NCBI GenBank assembly: GCA_022316685.1
Contig: JAKJHU010000068.1
Span: forward strand, 2,108,001 to 2,172,000
From: Progne subis subis
Taxonomy: Eukaryota; Chordata; Aves; Passeriformes; Hirundinidae
Length of the DNA: 64,000 nucleotides
Reading direction: 5' to 3'
Part shown: positions 27,821-41,229 of the stretch, piece by piece
Numbering within the stretch: the stretch's first letter is position 1
Layout of the letters: the number at the start of each line of letters is the position of its first letter
The notes under the pieces: model-generated
Database searches by the model: none
Told to the model about the DNA's origin: nothing
What the model saw: the letters and a program-made list of their open reading frames with translations, nothing else
Program-made: the position numbers and the translations under genes

Positions 27821-30800
27821 CCAGGATGATGCTGTGTCACATCTGGGGATTGGTATGGGTGGATGAGAGCAGACCCTTCATCATTTAGGGAAGAGTTTGC
27901 TCCCATGAGGGTGGGTGTGGCTGCCAGTCCTTGACCCCGTGATGCTCTGGGCTAGCACTGCTGGTGCTCAGCCAGCATTTGGTAGCCCAGCTCCTGAGCG
28001 CACAGGCCTGTGTCTTCTTACGTGGAGCAGCATTCCAAAGAAGTTCTCTTTGGATTGCAGTGGGATACCACTACAAACTGCGGATACCGTTTAGGGGTAT
28101 TTAGTTATTGTGGTTAATACGCAGTGGCTCCTGGGTTTATATGTGTAGGGTGGATAAAAATATGTTTACTTAGTGTATCTTAATCTGTGGTGTATTTATT
28201 TGTGGGATAAATAGGCCATTTGTCTTTTTAGGGAAAAACAGCTCAGATGAGACAGTATTAATTTTCATAAGGTGGTGTTTTAATAAGATAAACAAAAATG
28301 TGACAGATTTCATATGTGTTTTATAACCAAATATTTTACATAATTTTATTTTTCTTCTCTTTTTGGTATACTCTGGAGGAAGTCATGCATGAATTGTTAG
28401 AATAACAGAAATTACTTGAAGTAACTATGCCTTTATCTGAACATTTGCTATGCTTGTAAACTTGCATGCTGTTTGTGTCTAGTATTACACGCACTTCCAT
28501 TTGCCAACCGCAAACAAATAGATTTTCATTTTTGCAATTTGCACACTTTGACAGTTGTACATCAATAAGACCCTAATCAAATGTAATTCTACACCCATTA
28601 CTGAATGCTAGTTTTCAGCATAATAAATCTCGATTTTTCATATTCATCTCACTGCTTTCTGAAGGGAAAGTGAAAGAACTGCTGACTGCATTGCCTGCGG
28701 AATGATAGCTTTGTGGTAAACCCTGCTTGATTTAATCCAGTGCGTGTAGCTGCAGAGAACAGCTGGAGCTTTACACCCTACAGAGCCTTAGTGCTTTGCT
28801 CTTGCCTAGGCTAACAGAAGCATGTCCTGTAAGCATAGTTAAATCAGAAAACAACTAAATTAAGGATAACATTATGGGAACTACCTGGACTCGCCGTAGA
28901 GAGAAATTCCAAACCACTGCTGGGAAGTCCAGGTGTGTTCCTGGGAGATGCTGCAGCAGATGCTTCAACTGCTGCACAGAGCTGTTGTTTATCAGTCCCC
29001 ATAATTTCAAGGGGCTGTGGTGTAAATGGGGGGTGGTAACTACTGCTGTCCTAAGTGCTTTCAGGTAGCACCAGCCCAGAAAATATTTTCTTTCTAGGGC
29101 AGCTCTACCACAATAGCCAATCCGTACTGTCTGCCAGGGTAAAGAAGAGCACATTGACAGGATTTGTTGGACTCGGGCAGCCTTTGCTAGCGTTCATCAT
29201 AAGAGGCTGTTTGGGAAGCTAAGCACTGCTGAAGCGAAAGGGGAACTGCTCTTCTGTGGTAGGAACTGTCTGGAGACAGAAAACAGAGAAGGAATCAGGT
29301 GTCGATTTTCCACATGGCAAAAAGTTAACAGCAGGGAGCCCTCAGGTATTCAGGTTAGATTCATGTGCTACAAGTTGAAGTCTCTGTGAAAGGGAAAATG
29401 GCAAAATGTGCAGGTGATGTAAATTGTTCAGGTCAGTGAAATCTAGGAATGCAAGCAGTACATTCCAGAGCTCAGCAAAGCTACACGAACCAGCACGAGC
29501 ATACCAAGCAGGATCACTTCACAAATGTAAAGTATTGCCTCTTGGCAATGCTAGCAATGATTTTAACTATAGACATCTGCAGTTAGTACTGAACCAAGTC
29601 TTAGCAGTGAAAAAAGAGTATGTTGTGTCCTTCTGAACACAGTTCAAAAGGCTTGTTAAGAGTATATTAATAATGCCTTTGTGTAAATATTTTGCCTTTT
29701 ATTCTTGAGTCTGTAATCAGTTCTAATTACCTATTACCAAGGAAGATTAGTTGAAACAGAAATGGGTTGGAGTTTGGTGAGGAAAATGTTTAGGGGCATT
29801 TGATTCAAGGGACAGGGAACTGATTTTAGAATGGCTTAATAAAATATTTTTATTCACAGTCCATATTCCATATGTAGAACTTGCTGCCAGACCTCAGTGA
29901 TGGTAAGGTTTCAGTGGAAATTCTGTATAAAAAATTTCATTTCTAAGTGTATAATGAGAACACTTAAAGTACGTTATTTGAAGTATAATACGTGATCCAC
30001 ATTCCTGCACGGCTGTGTTAAGGGCTAAGACATCATTTTCTAACTATTGTAAGCTGTCTTTTTTTGTGTGTGTGTGTTTGTTTCTTCTTGTTATACACAG
30101 GTTGCTCCCAGTTAGAAAGCCTGCTAGGCATGTCTGATATGACATCTCCTACTGTGATTGTGATATCCTTGGTTCAGGAGAAAGCACAAACAGTTCAATG
30201 CCCTGTGTATGAATTCCTTCCTTTGTGAGGTGTTGCAGTTGTCTGTGCTTATGCAAACACATCCTTGCAGTCAGGGTAGGTTATTGTATCATGTGTCATC
30301 ATGATCTGAGCTTTTTAAACAGAGGCACAATGGAATGAAAACAGTTTTCCTGTTGGCATCTGTTCTGGTTTGATTCTGAGTTTCTCCAGGGCCACGTCTC
30401 ATCAGTATTCCAACTCCTTTGTGATGCTAATGGGGTCACCAGAAGTTGGATCAGAGTTTTGAAGCTGTAAAACACAGTTTATACTCCTGCTCACATGGTG
30501 TCACGGGGAAAAGCAGCCTTTGGCAGTCTGACCATGTAGGAATGCAGGAGAACTCTGGCGAGCTGCTGCTGCTGTGGAGGATGTGGAGTTCAGGCTGGGG
30601 TAGCACATTCCATGGTGTAACCCAGCTTTAGACACATCTTTCATTCCTATGTGTGCTGTTAGTGCTGATGTGGTCATTACCAGGTGGATCACTGCCTGTT
30701 TTCATTTCAGCTGGATTTCATCAGTTTGTCCTAGACAGGCATGGGCAGTGCTACCTGCTGGTGCTGATGTAAACTCCAGGATAAAAATGGGCTGTGCTTT

Positions 30801-33186
30801 CAGGCTTGGGTCTTTTGAATGATTAGCACAGCATCAATATGCTTTTGCTAAGTCATCTCGGGAAGGACAAATATGGTAAAGCAATGAAACCCAAATTTTG
30901 TCTGGCACTATGAATACAAAATTATTATTTCCACTGACATCAATTAAAAAGCTTATTAATAATAGATTGTTAAATGAGAAGTATAAAATCTGATTTTAGT
31001 CCCTATCTCAATTTTCAGAAAGAATAGACATTCCCAATAATAATTTCCCGACCTTGTGACTGTACATAAATCTCTGAGCAATCAGATTAGGAGCCACTTT
31101 AGAGAGAACAGCCATAATTCACCAAGTGGAATAAGTCTTTTAAAACTAGTAAAATGAAACCCTCTATTTATTAGGGTGGTGGTGATTGCTGGCATGAATC
31201 TTGTGAGAGTTCTGGCTTGTTGATTTTGTTGGAGGTGATAGGATGCTTTTCCATGCAGTGTTGCTCTGCTGTCAGGCATGATGTTTCCCCAAAGTTCTGT
31301 AGGCCACCATCATCTGGTTTTTATTTGTCACTGGAGGAAGAGAGCCTGCCAAACCACAACAGGCTACGTGGTGATTATAAGCACTGAGCAATTGTACTTT
31401 ATGGCTTGACAGGCCATAGGTTTCAAGCAACATTTGTGAAAGTGGGCTGTTGTGGGATTAAGGTTATATTTAAGTTTAGGAAATTCTGTACCTTTCTGAA
31501 TTTGGGTAGAGGTGTCAGGGGTTGCTCCCTTGCTGCTGCATAATGCTGAGCTCTCACTTCACCTGACTCATGTCTCCCACCCAACTTCCACTTTCTTTGT
31601 GAGTAAGAAAACAATCAGTAAAATGATGGCTGTGAGGGGCTGAGCACTGCTCCCAGCGCTGCCATGGCCTAAAAAGGGCCCCACCTCAGGTGTCTGGTCT
31701 GTAGAAATGGCACTGATAATGCCCTGAAAAGTGTTTCGATGAAACACTCTAATGAAAGGTGCTTGAACATTTTTGATGTTAAGATACTTTAAGGAGTGGC
31801 ATGTATTTTTAATTAGAACTAGTTAATTCTGTTGTTGAAGCAGTTGAGGAGAAATGTTATAATCTTTAATTGATAGATAAATGACTTGATGAACTGTTTA
31901 TTTTTGGTTTGGAATTACTGGAAAATGAAATTTTTTTTTCCATATTTGATACTAAAACTCCAAATAAGGAAGATATTTTCCAGATTGATGGCTTTGATTT
32001 CTGCATTCACCAAACAGAGCAATGAAAGAGATGTAGAATTCCTATAGAAGATATAATTTGGAAGAAATATTTATGTCCCTATGTACTAAGTTCCAAGAAC
32101 ATAAACAAATTGAAGGTCAGCAAAGTTCACAACAGATATTTGACTTGACTTGGACAAGTGAATTTGGTGTTTTTGGCAGGAAGCGGTGGGCAGTGCCGTG
32201 CCTCTGCAGCAGCACACTGAATGTGGGAGCACTGCCTGCATCCCTTGGCAGGCCTGCCCTGGAGCGACAGTGCAGTGCACGCCTTACAGAGCTCATTACT
32301 GGGAGCCAGCAGCCTGCAAAACTCAGAAAAACACAACCCTTTTGACACTGCGTTGGCTCAAGAGTCTTTTCCCTGAGGAGAATCTGGGACAAGACACGAA
32401 AAACGATATTAACTGTTTTTCGCCTACAGGTCAAGATGGCCTGAATTCCCTGACCCTGATTTGTAGGAGACATAAAGAATCAATGGTGCCACCTTCCTTC
32501 CCACTGCAGAGTGGCCTGCCGGCTCTCTCATATAGCAAAACTGTTTGCTGTGTAATAGGAACCAATGGCTAGTATTTAATCAGTCAAGCCTTTGAAAAAT
32601 AGAATGCAAAAAGGGCTGTTCATGATGAATCCATCCTTCTCTGCAGTGCTGCCTTACCTTGCACCTTGTACAGCCTTTAAATTTTATACATCTTAAATGA
32701 AATGATTCTGTAAGTTGAATAAGGGACCCCACTTTTCACAGGAATCATGCTGCACGTCTGCTTGGTGTAACGCGTGTCTGTGAGGGTGCGACTGAAGTGC
32801 AGCTGTGTGTGTTCCTGTGCAGCTCCTCAGCAGGAGCAGCGCTGTGTCCCAGCTCCTGCAGCCAGGCCCTGGTGCCCTCGGCAGCAAGGTGGCTGCAGTG
32901 GGAAGGGCACGCTCAGCTGCTCTGTGCTGGGGAGCTGGTGCTGGGGGGAGTGCATTTGCTGCAGTCACCACAAGTCAAGCTTATTTTGTCAGGAAATTGT
33001 GAAATGCTAAGGCCTCTTGTCAGCATGACACACTGTCCTACTTTCATGCCAGTGATTCCCAAACTGCAGTACATGGGAGCCTGTGGAGTCCGGCTCACCT
33101 TTGGGAATGCTCTGCTTTATGAATGATGTATGAAGGGTAAATACTCTGAAACACCCCCTGACTTTATGGTAACCATACCCCCAAAG

Positions 33187-34535
33187 TCCTCACAGAATCA
33201 CAGAATGTCTAGGTTGGAAGAAACCTTCAAGATCATCGAGTGCCACATCCAATCTTTTTTTAAACACATCCAATGATGGTGACTCCACCACTACCCCAGG
33301 CACACTATTCCAGTACCTTATCACTCTTTCTGAGAAAAATTTTTTCCTAATGTCCAACCTATATTTCCCTTGACACAGCCTGAGACTGTGTCCTCTCGTT
33401 CTGTCAGTTGCTGCCTGGAGGAAGAGACCAACCCACACCTGATCACAGCCACCTTTCAGGAGGTTGTAGAGAATGATTAGGTCACCTCTGAGTCTTCATT
33501 TTCTCCAGGCTGAACAACCCCAGCTCCCTCAGCCATTCCTCACAGGATCTGTGTTCCCAGCCCCTCCCCAGCCTTGCTGCCTTCTCTGGATGCAGTCAAG
33601 CATCTCAATGTCCATCCTAAACTGAGGGGACAGAGCTGGACACAGCACTCCATGTCCTTCCTAAACTGAGGGGCCCAGAACTGGACACAGCACTCCATGT
33701 CCTTCCTAAACTGAGGGGACAGAACTGGACACAGCACTCCATGTCCTTCCTAAACTGAGGGAACAGAGCTGGACACAGCACTCCATGTCCTTCCTAAACT
33801 GAGGGGACAGAGCTGGACACAGCACTCAAGGTGTGGCCTGACCAGTGCCAAGTACAGGGGCAGAATGACCTCCCTGCTCCTGCTGGCCACACCATTCCTG
33901 ATCCAGGCCAGGTGCCGATGGCCTTGGCCACCAGGGCACACTGCTGGCTCATGTTCATGGCTGTCACCAGCACCCCCAGGCCCCTTTCTGCCTGGGCACC
34001 GTCCCCAGCCCAAAGCATTGCAGGGGGTTGTTGTGGCCAAAGTGCAGGACTCGGCACTTGGACTTGTTAAACTTCTTGTTAGGCTCTGCCCATCCATCCA
34101 ACTGTTCCAGGTCTCTCTGCAGAGCCCTCCTCCCTTCCAAGGGATCAACACACACTCCCAGCTTAGTGTTGCCTGTGAATTTACTAATGAAAGACTCAAT
34201 ACCCTCACCCATGTTGTCAGTGAGAATATTGAACAGGGCTGGCCCCAGCACAGAGCCCTGAGGGACACCACTGGTGCCTGGCCCCAGCTGGATGCAGCAC
34301 CGTTCCCCACCGCTCTCTGGGCCCGGCCATGCAGCGAGTTCCTAACCCAGCACAGAGTGCTCCTGTCCAAGCCACGGGCTGCCAGCTTTTCCAGGAGTAT
34401 GCTGTGGAAGACAGTGTCAAAGGCCTTGCTGAAGTCCAAATAGACAACATCCACAGCCTTTCCTGCGTCCACCAGGGGGGCCAGTGGGTTCTCGCTAAGG
34501 TTTGTCTTGGGATTTTGGGCCACACTTGCCCTTTG
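33187..34535 (-). mobile_element. CR1 LINE, 5'-truncated, inactive reverse transcriptase
   Basis: Read on the minus strand, three consecutive frame segments show CR1 ORF2 hallmarks in order: [13 protein letters not shown] (reverse transcriptase core), a [15 protein letters not shown] string, [16 protein letters not shown], and near the end [20 protein letters not shown] and [18 protein letters not shown]. The catalytic FADD box is replaced by an FTGN-like string, and the frame is broken by the internal tandem expansion at 33616-33830. The 3' end lies at about 33187-33195, where the plus strand reads cacagaatcacagaatg. The element begins within the reverse transcriptase, so the endonuclease and 5' region are missing. 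It is a dead copy. CR1 is the main non-LTR retrotransposon of birds. Confidence 0.93.
33616..33830 (-). repeat. 44-base tandem array inside the CR1 ORF
   Basis: Five units begin with cctaaactgagg at 33616, 33660, 33705, 33749 and 33793, so spacings are 44, 45, 44 and 44. In CR1 sense the unit encodes the HLECCVQFWAPQFRKD-like segment that normally occurs once. Because 44 is not a multiple of three, successive units fall in successive frames. Confidence 0.95.
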
Positions 34536-35721
34536 CAAAACTCAACTTTTGTCTTGAGTTTCAGTGGACCAAGCTGAGTTGAAAAAAAAGGGGAGCATGA
34601 AAGTAGAAGAGGGATTTCCTGCTTTTTAATAGCAATAAGGTTTTCTGCTGGATTTGTGTGGGTGATAGAAACAAAGATATGAATGTGCTGTCCTAGCCAT
34701 CCCTTCAGCCTTGATTCATCTTGTCCACTGACAAGAAATTCAGGGTTTGAAAGACAGTCAGGTGTTGCCTATTCAGTGTCACTTCTTGGGAACTCACTGA
34801 ACTGGCCACTGTCAATTCAGGAAGTATTTCTTTGTTACAAAAGCAGAGAGCATCTCTCATGCATTGACTTCAACTGGAGAAAAACATTGTTAAATCCCTT
34901 GAAATAAATTTTGCATTCGGGCTGGGTGAACTACCACGGGGACTCAGGAAAAGCTCTTTTAACTTATGCTAAACATATGCTGCTTTGCTGTATTTTACTC
35001 CAGTCTCAACTCTGCAGCCCTGAAGGCTACAAGCCTGAAACTAAACTCCTGAAATTACAAAAGCGTAAAATAAAATGAAGGTTAATGGTCACTGGCTTTT
35101 TTCCCCACAGGCTCTGCAAGCTTTGATATGTGGAACCCTTAACAGGATAGGAAGGCATAAGGCAGTTAAATATTGTTGTCCTTGCAGTCGGTGTTAGTAC
35201 TGTCAAGCAAAACAACACTTATAAAAAAATAATACACCTGCTCTGACAGTTATCCTGGGAAAGCTGCTCTTGGAGACCCTGGGACAAGCGCTGCTTTCTC
35301 CATTACACACTCTAGAACAGAATGAAACCAGCAGAAGGGGCGTGTGCTGGGATTCTTCACTGCCCTGTGTTGCTTCAGGGACATACAAAGAGTGGAAAGG
35401 TATTTGCTGAGATTATCAGAGTGCCCTCCACACCCTTTCAGTAGGGTTCTGCCAGAGCCCTTTTTGCAAGTTGCAAGAGCAGCTCTAATGAATTTGCCCG
35501 TTGGAAAGGAAAATAAGGCTTTAGACAGCAGCTTCTTTTCAGGCATTTTGGGAGGAGGCTCCCTGGCCAGGTAAATGTAAAGCAGATGAGACCTAACGTG
35601 TGATCTTTTGCAGAAGGATGCAGGAGTCACCAGCTTACTGGAGACTTCCAGTTCTGCTTGGGAAAGATGCACAAGCCAGCCTAGTGGAGGGATTTGACTA
35701 GAGGTCTTCAGTTAGGGGTGT
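34536..35721. other. Intron-like sequence between two CR1 fragments
   Basis: No recognised exon. A 140-codon minus-strand frame (35250-35672) shows no familiar domain. Confidence 0.5.
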
Positions 35722-35855
35722 GAATCAGAGAATCACAGAACGGGTTGTGTTGGAAAGGCCTTGAAGACCATCTCTTTCCACCCCCCTGCCATGGGCAGGG
35801 ACCACTTCCACTGAACCAGGCTGCTCACAGCCCTGTCCAACCTGGCCTTGAAACA
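35722..35855 (-). mobile_element. CR1 LINE 3' end fragment
   Basis: The plus strand opens gaatcacagaacgggttg and contains ccctgccatgggcaggga and gtccaacctggccttga, the reverse complement of a CR1 3' untranslated end. It is a short, 5'-truncated insertion in the same orientation as the larger CR1 1.2 kb away. Confidence 0.9.
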
Positions 35856-37152
35856 GAGGATCGCTTTAGAGTACTTTCAGACATTATCTGGGGGAATGAC
35901 CAACTGCTCCAAAGAGAGAAGGAACTGACTCAGATACAGTCAGAGCTGAAACTGAACTGAAGGTGATTAAGTTTCGGGTGTCTGTCCACCTGTTTTGCCA
36001 TTATTGGCTAAATGAGCTTTGTAATTATCACAGCAATTTTTACAACGCATAACAGAAATAGGGAGAGGCCGTGTTTTCAATTAAATTTGACTGGTTGGCT
36101 TTGAGGCATTGCTTTCTTCCAGGCTGTTTTCCAAACAGTTTAGTGCCCAGAGATCTTTGCAGATTTGCAAGCCCCCTCTTTCTCTTACTGGCATTAGCAT
36201 GCAGCACCACTGCAGTGTGTTAGCAAATCTACACAGCAGGTGGATTTCCACAGGGTTTCAGCTCTGCTCCGGCTACTGCCTGGCACGGGCTTCCATCAGC
36301 TCCTGCACTTCACTGGCTACTCCTTTCCCTTCAAAGCTGGTAGTTCATTCAGTAAATTGGACTTACAGATTTATGCTGGAAAGAACATGTGACAGTCTCT
36401 GTGTTTTCTTTGTGTTGGGGATGCAGAGAAGTGGAAGAGGAAGCATTAAATGTATAAAATGGGCATTAAATTGAAAGAAGGTGCAGGTAAGGGGCACAGG
36501 CTACAGATATTCAGAAAGAATCTCTAAAAAAAAGAGAGTGTCTTATTTGAAACCTTTTAAAAAGGGGAAGACTCCTTGTTCCAGGGTGTAGATTGTAAAT
36601 CTTTGATTAAATCCTGAAATAGCACTATGAAATAGACGCGAAGTGTTCCGTGGTTCTGAGGAAAAGGGCTCCTGGGTTATCCAGCTGTAGCTCTGAGGGT
36701 CTGTTACAATCCTGCATTCCAATGAGCCCATCAGCCAAGGGATGCTGGCTTTACACTGCAGCATCCCTGCCTGCCTGCAAAACTGTCCTGTTCAGACACA
36801 GAGCTCCACCGAGCGCTTCTATTTGCACAGGCCTCGTCAAGTACATTTTTAAATCCATTTGGGAGAGATTAATTAATAATTAAGCTAGTGTGGGATTAAT
36901 CTTAGGCAAATCTGCTTCCTTTTTGCAGCGTGAGGAAGTGTCTTGTCTGCTGTATCCATATAGTGACCCAAAAAAGCACTGATACCAAAAATTGAATTCT
37001 CTGTAGCTAATCAGCATCCTGTTACAGCAGGGCCATCATTTGAGATAGCTTTTGTTTTCTCATGCATAATAATTTTTGAACATTATGTTAATTTTCACTA
37101 AAAGTTGATGGGATAGGGTTTCTGCAGAGGGTACAAATACTCCAGACTGCTT

Positions 37153-37198
37153 TGGTGGTGGTGGTTTTTTTTTTTTTTTTTTTTTTTTCTCCTTTCTT
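37153..37198. repeat. GGT repeat followed by poly-T
   Basis: Short (GGT)n followed by an unbroken run of about 24 T. Confidence 0.95.
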
Positions 37199-40100
37199 TC
37201 TTCATAGTGTTTGAGCATGAATCACTTCCCTGTATCTCATTATATTTACTTGATCAATGATTCTTCTCTACCGGGGGAAGCAATCTAAAACTCTTTGTGA
37301 AAATGTCTCTAACATTTCTTTGTTCCTGGAAGCTCACTTGCTGCTGGAGCTGAAGGTGTAAACAAGGCTTTACAGGGGCATAGCATGGTAGAAATTCAAG
37401 GGCATATGGTGCATTTAAATGTAGCTCTTATATTTTCTTTTTCTTTCCATGAAATAGCTAATCAAGAGAGGAGAGGAGCTGAGACTGGACGAAAGAAAGG
37501 GACTGGACTGGGAGAGAGAAATCGAAGAAAGAACTCAAAATAATGATATTTCTCCTTTCTGTGTGAACTAAGCCTTATCCTAGGGGTTTTCTGCAATTGG
37601 GAAGTTCCCTTAATAACCCTCCTTAAGGTTATAGGCAGAGACAGAAAATCCTGTAGTCTGTGAAAAGAATGTAAATTCATAAATCCTGATGTTACCAAAT
37701 TGAAATTAAATTCTCAAGTTTTGGATAATAGGGATATATTCTTTTAACTCTCATGTCCTCACCCATCCTTAGCTCTGTAAATCTCTTTCCAATACCCTTC
37801 TGAGCTAATTCTAATAGGGGATCAATCAAAATTCATTATAAAAATACATAAGCCCAGGCATGCTGTGCAGTCAGCCATTAGTGCTCATACTGTTTGATGA
37901 ATTAAAATGCCAAAAAGTTAAGCTAAAATAGCATTGTGGCTTTGTCCCCTACCTCAGGCCTTTTCATCAGTTCTTGTGGGAGCCTCTGGGTTAGGGAAGA
38001 AGGGCATCCATCTCTCCTGGGGATGCCTGCCAAGCCCAACTTACGTACACGAGCGTTTACAAGCAAACAAGATTATTTTGGTATCTTTCTGTGTTGAGAC
38101 TGGGGTGTTGGCATAAGTGTGGGACACTTTTAGAGTATGCACTGGGTGGAAGTAATGAGTGCTTGCGATAAATTCTCACTACAGAGTCTGCAGGAGCATT
38201 TTCTTTTCATCATCTCATTAATGACTTAGAGCCATTAACAGCTTAAAGTGCTGAGTAAGGATTTACATTTAATTTGTCTTCTGTTCTTAGCTGACAAAAT
38301 GTATCTTACACACTTGATGGATGTAATTAGTGTGATGAGGCTTTAAAAGAAATTGGCTCGGTTAAATTTGGAATTTGCCATGTCAGTTTAAACATGAAGC
38401 CAAAGCGTACATATCAGTAGTTCTGTAGCTCTGGAAAAATGCTTTTTATTAATATTACTGATATATAGATGTCTTAAATTTATGATACTGATAACAGTCC
38501 AAATCCACCATGCTTTCAGATTTAACAGTGCAGTCCATTATGTTATTATTTCAAATTCTTTTATAGTGCTCTTGCACATCAGAAGTTACCATTATGTGCT
38601 ATGGCTACAGACCAACTATCCTTTGGATGGCAGGGAATTGTGCATAACTGCCTGAGTTCCTGTGCTTGACTAAACTGACATGAAAGCAGACCTCCATGGA
38701 AACTGCCAGACTTCAGTCCCTGCAAACTGCAGGCAGCTGGACTGCACTCACAGTCCCTTTTCCCTGCAATGTTACTGCTTTCTGCTCAGCCTGACTCAGT
38801 GCTCAGGATTCTCCTGTGGAATGTTTTCCCTCAGATTTTCTGCGATTGTTACTTGCTCACTAGAAAAATAAAACACTTGTTAGTGCTGCCAGCATCAGCA
38901 GGGATGGGCAGAAGGTCGTGCACAATCGTGTACATGAAGTAAGTCTGTTCTTGAATGAAGGACAGGTTTCTGTCTGGTAATTGGAGCTTCTGAACTCGTG
39001 TAATAATATTGCTGGGTTTTGCTGCAGGCCTGCATTTTGTATCAGTAATGTGACCTGGGAACTGTTGTTGAAGATAAATTAAAGTAGGGACAGGTGCACG
39101 TTTGGTCCCCAAAGCAGAGAGCATGCTTGTGCCAGGTACAGGCAGACTTAGGAGGAGGAGACTTTCCATCCCCATCTGGAGGGGTGCTGTGTTGGAAGGA
39201 GGATAGTGAGGGTGTCACACTGTGAGTCACAGCTGTGAGAGTACTTGGGGTGAATTTCCCAGTGGAAGTGCTGGGGTGAGGATGTGCCTGGGTAGCTCAG
39301 GGTGTTTCAGGAGAAGCTGGGTGCTCTGGAGCAGGGTAGGAGGAAGCTGCACTGCTCTGAGGATATGATTCATATCGCAGATGGCTGCAGGGCTAATGCT
39401 GGCATCTTAACATGTCAGATTCCAAGGAATAGTGCGCTGCTTACAAAACTGATGTGCTGCAATGGTTATTTGATGTCACTCTGTTTGGAAAAGATGATCC
39501 TTTTCTCATACTTTGACTACGTGTTTTTATGTAAGATTACTCTGTTATTAGCAAGGAATGTGGGGAATAAACTCTTCTGGCTAAAAATCACCAGAGCTGA
39601 GAATCTGTAAGGTGTTTTTTTAAAGTGAATCACTGCTGATTATTTTCTGAGGTGAGTTCACTGTAAGTGCATGCCAGGAATTAGTATCAGTCCTTTCTGC
39701 AGTAGGTCAGAAGGCAGCTCCCCAGGTAACACTCTTTCAACATGCAGCCTTCCCACTGTTACTGAGGTTTGTCTGCCCCATCTGCACCTCACTGCACAAC
39801 TGCTCCCTTTCCCTTGCAAGAGAATTTGCCAAAATGTCTGGCGAGGTCATTTTTTAGAGTAGCTTCGTGGAGCTGGCCAAAGCACTTTGGAGACCTTTGG
39901 GTCTTGTTCAGATGTCCAGTTCTGGGGAGAAATGGAGAGGGGATAATGTTTTGTAACAAAGGTTAAGTGCTTGACTGGTGCAACAAATGGGTGAGATTTG
40001 GGTGTTTAAAATTCCCATTTGCAGGTTTGAAAACCTTTGCTACAACCTTTGCTTTGTTTTAAAATAAACAGGATAATCTATAGGAGACTGAAAAAAGAGT

Positions 40101-41093
40101 TACAGCACACTAATTAAGATGAAGTCTGAAGTGTTTTTCTGTTTGACTCCAGTCTGCTTTTTGTAAACTCTGTTCCCTTTCTCTACTTTTATCACCTGCA
40201 GCTTTTGCACAGCTCAGCACAAGCCAAATAGTTGTTTCTGCAATGTTAAACAATGCATTTTAACAAAGAAAAGCAAACAAGAGACAGTGTGTATGCTAGA
40301 ATATACATTATGAAGTCTGTATTTTTGGAACAAGGAATCCATTTATGATGGCTGTGTTTTCAGTGGATTTGTATTACTAGTGTATTACTATTGCTTATTG
40401 TCTGCTCTGTAGTGTTCAGTCTTCACAGCTCCTTCATCTACAGCTGTTTGTAACCCCGTGGGCAGCACAGGGAACAACGGCCAAGGCACTTGTGGTGCCC
40501 AGCTTTCCTTTGAGATCCTGGCTTGTACCTTGGAATGTTTGGTGCACCTTTTCTCCCTGACTTGAGCTGAACCAGGAAGGGGATGATAATCTCATGACAT
40601 TAGTTTGAGTCTGTTGGTGAGTTTTGCAGCCTTTGCCGAACTGGAAAATATAAATGCCCCAAAAAAATCAGAACCATGAATTCTAAATTGCTAACTACTG
40701 TAGATGCTAGGTAAAGAACCGGCATTCAAGCATTCAGTAAGTTGTTCCTGACCATAAGGGCACATGTAAGAGCCAACAGCACAACCTAGGATTTGCCATG
40801 AAGCACAAAATAGATGCCAGGAGGATGTGCTCGGCTAGAATAATGTACATGTTGCCTGTTAGCAATATCTTACCATTTCTACAGGTGTTGGAAATAATCA
40901 CATAAGAAACAACAAAACTAAGATGGAATATGTTTAGATATTTTCCAATACCAGCTCAGCCCCACAGCTTTGGAAATAATGTCTTACATTATAGGAAGGT
41001 ATTTTCTTCCTTTCATTTAGTAAGATATGAAAGAAGAGAGAGATTTTTTTTGTTTGATGTATAAAGATGTCCAGAACCTGACAGCAGCAACAT

Positions 41094-41131
41094 AAAAAAA
41101 CAAACCAAAAAAACCAAAACAACCAAAAAAA
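41094..41131. repeat. A-rich simple repeat with CC interruptions
   Basis: A-runs separated by C or CC. Confidence 0.9.
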
Positions 41132-41179
41132 GTTTTAAAAATACTTCCAAGAGATGCAGAAATGTTTATTTGACATTCT

Positions 41180-41229
41180 GTCTCTATCTATCTCTCTATC
41201 TCTCTATCTCTCTATCTATCTATCTATCA
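41180..41229. repeat. Tetranucleotide microsatellite (TCTA)n
   Basis: Interrupted TCTA/TCTC units, ending with an uninterrupted stretch of TATC. Confidence 0.97.

Larger units (their letters stand above)
23453..33186. other. Intron-like sequence without recognisable genes
   Basis: Mostly A/T-rich with no recognised exon. It contains the 40-base inverted repeat at 24061-24100, a 22-base tandem duplication at 27777-27820 and a GC-richer patch at about 32750-32980. Confidence 0.5.

Noticed and set aside
33865..34443. 192-codon plus-strand frame
   Set aside because: It is the antisense of the CR1 reverse transcriptase region.
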